12,576 nt of DNA, taken from the NCBI GenBank assembly GCA_002067325.1, contig MVQY01000101.1:1-12576 (forward strand). Direction: 5' to 3'. Positions 7,835 through 12,576 of this stretch are shown here, piece after piece. The notes beneath the pieces are model-generated. The model saw only the letters and a program-made list of their open reading frames with translations, ran no database searches and was not told the DNA's origin. Position 1 is the stretch's first letter. Each line of letters opens with the position of its first letter. The position numbers and the translations under genes are program-made. Source of the DNA: Methanobacterium sp. PtaU1.Bin097. GTDB taxonomy: Archaea; Methanobacteriota; Methanobacteria; Methanobacteriales; Methanobacteriaceae.

Positions 7835-10333
7835 ATGAATCGAAGTCAAATCTTACCAAAAATTAAACCATTAATCATCGTTATCGTACTATTTCTACTG
7901 GTCTTTTCCCTGAGAGCAGAAGCAGTGAACTTATCAGCCATTTCGGATGATGTTAAAGCTCTCTATCAGGATGACAGTGGACTGCCCTATTTTAGTGAAT
8001 TGGACTCCTATTTTAACTACCGGATGACGCAGGATTTTCTTGATCATGGTTATATGGGTGATGCCAAGATAAATGGTACCAGCTGGGATCTGCATTCTTA
8101 CTTCCCGCCTGGTAAAGAAGTGTCTTACACTCCTTTAATTGTGTATCTTACGGCGTTTATCTATCTATTAGTTAATCTATTCTCTAATGTGCCATTAACT
8201 AGTGTGGCCTTTTGGACAGGAGCTTTTGTAGCATCACTGGCTGTTATACCGGCCTACTTTTTCATAAGGAGGATTACAAATGATTATGGTGGAATAACGG
8301 CTGGTTTACTGGTTGGGCTGGCGCCATTCTATTTCTCACACACCTTCGCTGGATTTTTCGACACGGACATGTTCAACATGTTACTGCCTATACTGACGGT
8401 ATGGTTCTTTGTAGAAAGCTTAAGAGCAGATAATTTGAAAAACAGGTCTATTTTTGCCGTATTATCTGCAGTTTCAATGCTATTATTCTCGCTGGCATGG
8501 CAGGGATGGATCTACATCTTCTACTTACTCATCGTGACTGTTGTTGTTTATTTGCTGGTTTCCAAGTATCTGTTTGGTTATAAAACCTTTAATAAACCCG
8601 GAGATTATGATAGTATAAAGGAATGGTTCACTAATCAACCATTAATTTTTGCACTGGTTGTATTTGTTGTTTTAAGTTCAATACTGGTGATAGTTACCAG
8701 TGGACCATCTAGTTTCGCATCATCTCTTCTGGGACCTTTAGGATTCACCCAGCTCCAATCATCAGTTCAGGTGGCATCCGCCTATCCTAACGTCTACGTT
8801 TCTGTTGGGGAACTTCAGGTACCCGATAGTGCCCTGAGTGCTATAAATAATGCTGGTGGACTAGTCGTCTTTATATTCGGTTTACTGGCTGTTTTCTTAC
8901 TATTCCTGCGTTTAATGATAGGTAAGAAGGAAGTTCAAACCAAGGCCAAAGAAGTCGAAAGTGAGAAAACAACCAAAACTCGCAAAAAAAGGAAAAAACG
9001 AAGACGGAAGAGTAAACCAAAAGCCCAGGAAAAAGCCAAGGAAACCCAGAAAAAATACATAATCCCACAGTTAAATGAGTTCGAGAAGAAAAATTACCTC
9101 TTTTATGCCGTACTCATGTTTATATGGATTATAACAACTGCATATCTCCTTACTAAGGGTGTGAGATTTTCAGAACTCTTTGCACTACCTGTAGCCTTAT
9201 CAGCAGGTATATTTGTAGGGCTTATGCTGGAATACATAAAAGCCTACGTGCCAAATAACAAATTACAGACTGTAGTGATGGTAGTATTAATTGCAGCAGC
9301 TGTGTTTGCCCCAATCTCCAGTGGATATGCCATATCCTCCAGTGTGGTTCCGGGAACCAGTGATCCTATGATACTGTCCCTGAACTGGATAAAAAATAAC
9401 ACCTCCCCCGATACGGTGATAACATCCTGGTGGGATTACGGACACCTCTTTACCGCCGTAGCTGATCGGCCGGTGACCTTTGATGGATCGACCCAGAATA
9501 ACCTCAGGGCTTACTGGGTAGGGAAGTCGCTTTCCACCAATAATGAAACCTTATCTGCGGGTATACTAAGAATGCTGAGTACCACTGGTGATTCAGGCCC
9601 AAATACTGTAGAGCTTTACACCAATGACACAAGTAAGAGTGTTGAAATACTGACCAGCATTTTAGGCGTGGATAAAGCTACAGCGACGACCATTTTAACT
9701 ACAAATTATGGTTTAACTGCTGAACAGGCCCAGAACATAACCCAGTACACCCATCCAGACAATCCCGCACCAAATGTGCTCATAACCAGTTCTGATATGC
9801 TGGGTAAGGCTAGTTGGTGGTCGTACTTTGCTAACTGGAATTTCCAGACCAACAACAGTACCGGATACAGTTATTTGGGAGGTCAGGCCATGATTATTCC
9901 TAACAATGAAACTGGACTGGGCAACGATACCACCGTCCTCATTGCCAACAACGCAGTGTTTGCACATATAACTGGCAACAACGTATCTGCGGGTATTATC
10001 AACGTAAATGAATTACAGAGTCAGAATAAAAGCACCCAACAACTCGTAAACGATCTTATAACTGGGTTGCAGGGTAACAGTACCCTTATCGTAAAACCCC
10101 ACAGGTTGACCGTGATGGTTAACGACACCATTGTCCAGAATGATATTGTAAATGAGGATGCAATTTACTCCATCGCCCTGGTAAATGACAAAGGAACCTT
10201 AATGACTTATGTATATAGCAAGGAGCTGGAAGATTCCATGTTTACCAAACTATACATATTCAGGGGACAGAACTTGACCCAGTTCAATTTAGCCTATGAG
10301 CAGCCAGGAGTAATGGTCTGGAACGTAGTATAA
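7835..10333 (+). CDS. aglB: Oligosaccharyltransferase AglB (STT3 family)
   Basis: AglB transfers a preassembled glycan from a dolichol lipid to asparagine in N-x-S/T sequons on the outer face of the membrane. The 832-aa protein has a multi-pass N-terminal half (about 13 segments expected) and a soluble outer C-terminal domain from about 503. Visible catalytic motifs are the first-loop acidic site around D57 (ELDSYFNYR), DTD (176-178), SVGE (323-326, the SVSE/TIxE-type glutamate E326), WWDYG (532-536) and a DK-type motif DMLGK (654-658). Unusually, the loop at 363-407 between hydrophobic segments is strongly basic (17 K/R in 381-407). The protein carries about 16 sequons, 14 of them in the C-terminal domain, so it may glycosylate itself. 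ATG 7835 has GAGG 7 nt upstream. The gene appears to have its own promoter. Confidence 0.96.
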   Translation: MNRSQILPKIKPLIIVIVLFLLVFSLRAEAVNLSAISDDVKALYQDDSGLPYFSELDSYFNYRMTQDFLDHGYMGDAKINGTSWDLHSYFPPGKEVSYTPLIVYLTAFIYLLVNLFSNVPLTSVAFWTGAFVASLAVIPAYFFIRRITNDYGGITAGLLVGLAPFYFSHTFAGFFDTDMFNMLLPILTVWFFVESLRADNLKNRSIFAVLSAVSMLLFSLAWQGWIYIFYLLIVTVVVYLLVSKYLFGYKTFNKPGDYDSIKEWFTNQPLIFALVVFVVLSSILVIVTSGPSSFASSLLGPLGFTQLQSSVQVASAYPNVYVSVGELQVPDSALSAINNAGGLVVFIFGLLAVFLLFLRLMIGKKEVQTKAKEVESEKTTKTRKKRKKRRRKSKPKAQEKAKETQKKYIIPQLNEFEKKNYLFYAVLMFIWIITTAYLLTKGVRFSELFALPVALSAGIFVGLMLEYIKAYVPNNKLQTVVMVVLIAAAVFAPISSGYAISSSVVPGTSDPMILSLNWIKNNTSPDTVITSWWDYGHLFTAVADRPVTFDGSTQNNLRAYWVGKSLSTNNETLSAGILRMLSTTGDSGPNTVELYTNDTSKSVEILTSILGVDKATATTILTTNYGLTAEQAQNITQYTHPDNPAPNVLITSSDMLGKASWWSYFANWNFQTNNSTGYSYLGGQAMIIPNNETGLGNDTTVLIANNAVFAHITGNNVSAGIINVNELQSQNKSTQQLVNDLITGLQGNSTLIVKPHRLTVMVNDTIVQNDIVNEDAIYSIALVNDKGTLMTYVYSKELEDSMFTKLYIFRGQNLTQFNLAYEQPGVMVWNVV

Positions 10334-10346
10334 AACCCCAATACTA

Positions 10347-10366
10347 CTTCTCCTTTTTCATTTTTT
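10347..10366 (+). terminator. Probable aglB terminator (pyrimidine/T tract)
   Basis: About 14 nt after the aglB stop a pyrimidine-rich stretch includes TTTTT (10354-10358) and TTTTTT (10361-10366). This matches the oligo-T form of archaeal terminator. No clear hairpin precedes it. Confidence 0.5.
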
Positions 10367-10448
10367 GTTAAAATTCAGAGGGTATTCTCGTAATTTTTTT
10401 ATGTCAATTAAAATACAATTAATATCATAAATAAAAGATAGATTCTAC

Positions 10449-10481
10449 TTTAAAACTAGAATTGAATTTAATTTTATGTGA
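10449..10481 (+). promoter_or_regulatory. DRG GTPase gene promoter region
   Basis: CTTTAAAAC (about 10448-10456) resembles a TATA box and would put transcription start near 10478, only about 9 nt before the chosen ATG at 10487. The only ribosome-binding candidate is a weak TGTGA (10477-10481), so the message may be close to leaderless. Confidence 0.35.
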
Positions 10482-10486
10482 ATTTT

Positions 10487-11581
10487 ATGGCTGTAGATGA
10501 TAGAATAAAGAAGATAGAGGAAGAAATCCAGAAAACCCCCTACAACAAAGCAACATCCCATCATATAGGGAAGCTTAAAGCTAAACTATCTCGATTGAAG
10601 GAAGAATCACTTCAAAAGAGCAGTTCCGGGGCTAAAGGTAAGGGTTTCCATATTAAAAAAAGTGGAGACTCCACCGTAGTTCTGGTAGGGTTCCCTTCCG
10701 TGGGTAAATCCACCATACTAAACCAGCTTACCAATGCTGAGTCAAAGATTGGTGAATACGAATTCACCACCCTGGAGATCATCCCAGGCATCATGGAGTA
10801 TAAAGGGGCTAAAATACAGATCTTCGATATCCCCGGGATAATCACCGGCGCCTCGAAGGGTAAAGGAAGGGGAAAAGAGATACTCTCCGTATCCCGGAAT
10901 GCAGATTTGATAGTGGTGGTCTTAGACGTGTTCAATCCCCAGCACATGCAGGTGATACTTGATGAACTTAGGAATATAGGGATAAGACCCAACGAATCAG
11001 TACCGGACGTCACAGTAAAAAAGAGGAAGATGGGTGGAATCAACCTATCATCAACCATTCCTCTTACTAAAATAGATGATAGAACCATAAGATCCATCCT
11101 GAATGAATACGGGATGCACAGTGCCGATGTACTCATCCGGGATGATGTAAACATCGACCAGTTCATCGATTCACTGGACACCAACTGCCGGTACATCCCC
11201 ATGTTACTGGTGGTAAACAAGATAGACCTGGCAGATGCAGAATACCTTCAAAAATTAAAATCTGAACTACCGGATGCCATCTACGTCGCCGCAGACCAGG
11301 GGTACCACATGGATCTCCTACGGGAGAAAATATTCCAGCAACTGGAACTTATAAGGATTTACCTCAAACCCCAGGGACGTAAAGCGGATCTGGAAGAACC
11401 CCTGATCGTAAGAAAGGGGTCCACGGTAGAGGAGGTGGCCTTGAGGTTACACCGTGACTTCGTGCGGAACTTTCGCCAGGCACGGGTATGGGGGTCCTCA
11501 GTGAAGTTCCCCGGCCAGAAAGTGGGACTGGAACACCACCTGCAGGACCAGGATGTGCTCAGAATCATAATGAAAAAATAA
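10487..11581 (+). CDS. DRG-family GTPase (OBG-HflX superfamily) with TGS domain
   Basis: This is the archaeal homologue of developmentally regulated GTP-binding proteins, which are ribosome-associated GTPases linked to translation. Numbered from ATG 10487 (364 aa), a basic N-terminal helical region (1-60) precedes the G domain. G1 is GFPSVGKST (68-76), G2 a TT pair at 94-95, G3 DIPG (114-117) and G4 NKID (244-247). The stretch between G3 and G4 is long, as expected for the DRG-specific inserted domain. A TGS domain fills the C-terminus from about 290. I chose ATG 10487 because the protein then starts [14 protein letters not shown]. An in-frame GTG at 10478 would add three residues and has no better ribosome-binding site. 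The gene converges with the small membrane protein, with only 15 bp between stops. All GTP-binding motifs are intact. Confidence 0.95.
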   Translation: MAVDDRIKKIEEEIQKTPYNKATSHHIGKLKAKLSRLKEESLQKSSSGAKGKGFHIKKSGDSTVVLVGFPSVGKSTILNQLTNAESKIGEYEFTTLEIIPGIMEYKGAKIQIFDIPGIITGASKGKGRGKEILSVSRNADLIVVVLDVFNPQHMQVILDELRNIGIRPNESVPDVTVKKRKMGGINLSSTIPLTKIDDRTIRSILNEYGMHSADVLIRDDVNIDQFIDSLDTNCRYIPMLLVVNKIDLADAEYLQKLKSELPDAIYVAADQGYHMDLLREKIFQQLELIRIYLKPQGRKADLEEPLIVRKGSTVEEVALRLHRDFVRNFRQARVWGSSVKFPGQKVGLEHHLQDQDVLRIIMKK

Positions 11582-11596
11582 CGTATTTATTACAGA

Positions 11597-12016
11597 TTAA
11601 ATAGGAATTTGATCAGAACCATTATGGGCTAAAAATGAGGTTATGTAGTACTTAACCAGTTTCGTCATTAAATTTATGCCTTCATCATGTTTCAAATTCA
11701 CTTTAAATATTTCTTCCAATTTATCTGGCAATAAAATAATTGTTTCCAATATAACCCCCAGTAAAATACTAATTACCACTCCCAAATCTGTGGTATAACC
11801 ACTTGTCAAGCCTGAAATAATTAAACTTCCCAATGTCGTGTAGAAACCTGTTGTAAAAGAATAAAGCCAAAAAAAGTTAGGCATGTAAGCTGAGTATTCC
11901 CAATTTTTATTTAATTTAAAGATGTTTGGTCTTAGACTCATTACAATGAATAGATAAACCATCCATACAAATAGAAAAACTAAAAACATCATATTACCGA
12001 AATTATTATCTTGCAA
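11597..12016 (-). CDS. Small multi-pass membrane protein, function unknown
   Basis: I do not recognise this 139-aa protein. It has three hydrophobic segments at about residues 9-28, 46-68 and 77-96, a loop with Pro-Asn and Lys-rich stretches after the first, and a polar, probably soluble C-terminal part (97-139). It starts at TTG (12016), and the strong Shine-Dalgarno GAGGAG (12023-12028), 6 nt upstream, makes this start and the gene itself credible. The DNA is visibly more AT-rich than the neighbouring housekeeping genes. This may reflect a fast-evolving or acquired gene, or merely its hydrophobic and lysine/asparagine content. It is single, convergent with the GTPase gene (15-bp gap) and divergent from thi4. 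No function can be given. Confidence 0.75.
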   Translation of the reverse strand: MQDNNFGNMMFLVFLFVWMVYLFIVMSLRPNIFKLNKNWEYSAYMPNFFWLYSFTTGFYTTLGSLIISGLTSGYTTDLGVVISILLGVILETIILLPDKLEEIFKVNLKHDEGINLMTKLVKYYITSFLAHNGSDQIPI

Positions 12017-12022
12017 TTCCTT

Positions 12023-12060
12023 CTCCTCAAATATTTGGATTTATAATATGCAGTATAAAT
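12023..12060 (-). promoter_or_regulatory. Promoter and strong Shine-Dalgarno of the small membrane protein
   Basis: On the minus strand ATTTATACTG (12051-12060) and TATTATAAATCC (12037-12048) are overlapping TATA-like candidates. The Shine-Dalgarno GAGGAG (12023-12028) lies 6 nt before the TTG start and is one of the strongest in the window. The upstream box leaves more room for a leader containing this site. Confidence 0.45.
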
Positions 12061-12097
12061 GTTGTGAATCCTAAATTTAATTCGTGACATCATGCAA

Positions 12098-12157
12098 AGA
12101 TAAAAATAGAATTTTCCTTTGATGTAATTAATGAATATAAATAGCTGTATAGGTGAT
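12098..12157 (+). promoter_or_regulatory. thi4 promoter and ribosome binding site
   Basis: AGGTGAT (12151-12157) is a strong Shine-Dalgarno, 6 nt before ATG 12164. Two TATA-like boxes are seen: AAAGATAAAAATAG (about 12098-12110), which allows a leader containing the Shine-Dalgarno, and AATATAAATAG (12134-12144), which would start transcription almost at the ATG. The first fits the ribosome-binding site better. I see no thiamine riboswitch in this short leader. Confidence 0.45.
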
Positions 12158-12163
12158 TAAAAA

Positions 12164-12576
12164 ATGGAGTTAGACGATATAAAAATCTCAAAGGCAATCA
12201 TAGAAGGATACATGGATGACCTATTAGATTATACAGATATGGATGTGGCAATAGGGGGTGGAGGACCTGCCGGACTCACCGCCGGATATTACCTGGCTAA
12301 AGCAGGATACAAAGTCGCCCTGTTTGAGCGTAAACTCAGTATAGGTGGTGGAATGTGGGGTGGTGGAATGATGTTCAACAAGATCGTTGTCCAGGAGGAA
12401 GGAAAGAGAATACTGGATGAATTCGGCATCAGATCCACCGAATATGAGGACCAGTACTACGTGGCAGATTCCATAGAATGCACATCCACCCTGTGCTCCA
12501 GGGCCTGCCAGGCGGGTTTAAAGATCTTCAACCTGATAGAAATCGAGGATCTGATGATAAAAGAGAAGGGAGTGGA
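12164..12576 (+). CDS. thi4: Thiamine thiazole synthase Thi4, 5' part
   Basis: This is the N-terminal 137 residues of an archaeal Thi4-type enzyme, which forms the adenylated thiazole precursor of thiamine from NAD and glycine. Methanogen members are described as sulfide-dependent. The dinucleotide-binding fold is clear: [15 protein letters not shown] (27-41), followed by E55 in ALFERK at the end of the second strand. The flexible glycine-rich loop GGGMWGGGM (61-69) is characteristic of the family. The window ends inside the gene, so the residue that separates catalytic from suicidal sulfur-donor Thi4 (histidine or cysteine) cannot be checked. ATG 12164 is supported by AGGTGAT 6 nt upstream. 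It is divergent from the small membrane protein gene. Confidence 0.93.
   Translation, partial: MELDDIKISKAIIEGYMDDLLDYTDMDVAIGGGGPAGLTAGYYLAKAGYKVALFERKLSIGGGMWGGGMMFNKIVVQEEGKRILDEFGIRSTEYEDQYYVADSIECTSTLCSRACQAGLKIFNLIEIEDLMIKEKGV

Noticed and set aside
10612..11220. 202-codon minus-strand reading frame opposite the DRG GTPase gene
   Set aside because: It overlaps intact GTPase motifs, and its translation is Ser/Ile-rich without recognisable domains. It is a shadow frame.
12017..12163. Thiamine riboswitch ahead of thi4
   Set aside because: The spacer is short and AT-rich and lacks the conserved helices of the TPP element. Archaeal thi4 genes are more often controlled by protein regulators.

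Overview
The window comes from a methanogenic archaeon, most likely a Methanobacteriales member (Methanobacterium-like). The evidence is an MCM helicase, an archaeal type IA topoisomerase, an AglB oligosaccharyltransferase, an archaeal DRG-type GTPase and an archaeal-type Thi4. Many upstream regions carry AT-rich TATA-like boxes, and several genes have clear Shine-Dalgarno sites. The genus is an inference. No phage, plasmid, insertion sequence, CRISPR array, tRNA or rRNA is visible.

Layout. 1-172 is an AT-rich 3' flank with short degenerate repeats and a likely terminator. 173-2191 (minus) is mcm. 2192-2393 is a divergent control region with a 20-bp-period tandem repeat and an inverted repeat. 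2394-2828 (plus) is a small membrane-anchored coiled-coil protein of unknown function. 2962-4092 (plus) is an acyltransferase-3 family membrane enzyme. It converges on a two-gene minus-strand unit (4140-5265): a YfcE/MJ0936-type phosphoesterase followed, with an 8-nt overlap, by the FtsJ/RlmE 2'-O-methyltransferase. Divergent from that unit are topA (5439-7559), aglB (7835-10333) and a DRG-family GTPase (10487-11581). A small low-GC membrane protein of unknown function (11597-12016, minus) converges on the GTPase gene. A 5'-partial thi4 (12164 to the window end) closes the window.

Functionally this is a core information-processing and housekeeping neighbourhood: replication (MCM, topoisomerase), ribosome maturation or translation (RlmE, DRG GTPase), protein N-glycosylation (AglB) and thiamine thiazole synthesis (Thi4). 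Three less understood membrane proteins are interspersed. Apart from the phosphoesterase-rlmE pair, each gene appears to have its own promoter.

I did not find a convincing new multi-gene system. The most unusual signals lie between genes. At two unrelated genes (the coiled-coil gene and topA) the last codons plus the stop codon are tandemly repeated with a 21-bp, in-frame period. In both cases a weaker third copy follows 16 bp later. The mcm upstream region also has a 19-bp perfect repeat at 20-bp period, and the mcm 3' flank has a looser repeat. The two unassigned membrane proteins and an extremely basic cytoplasmic loop in AglB also deserve a second look.
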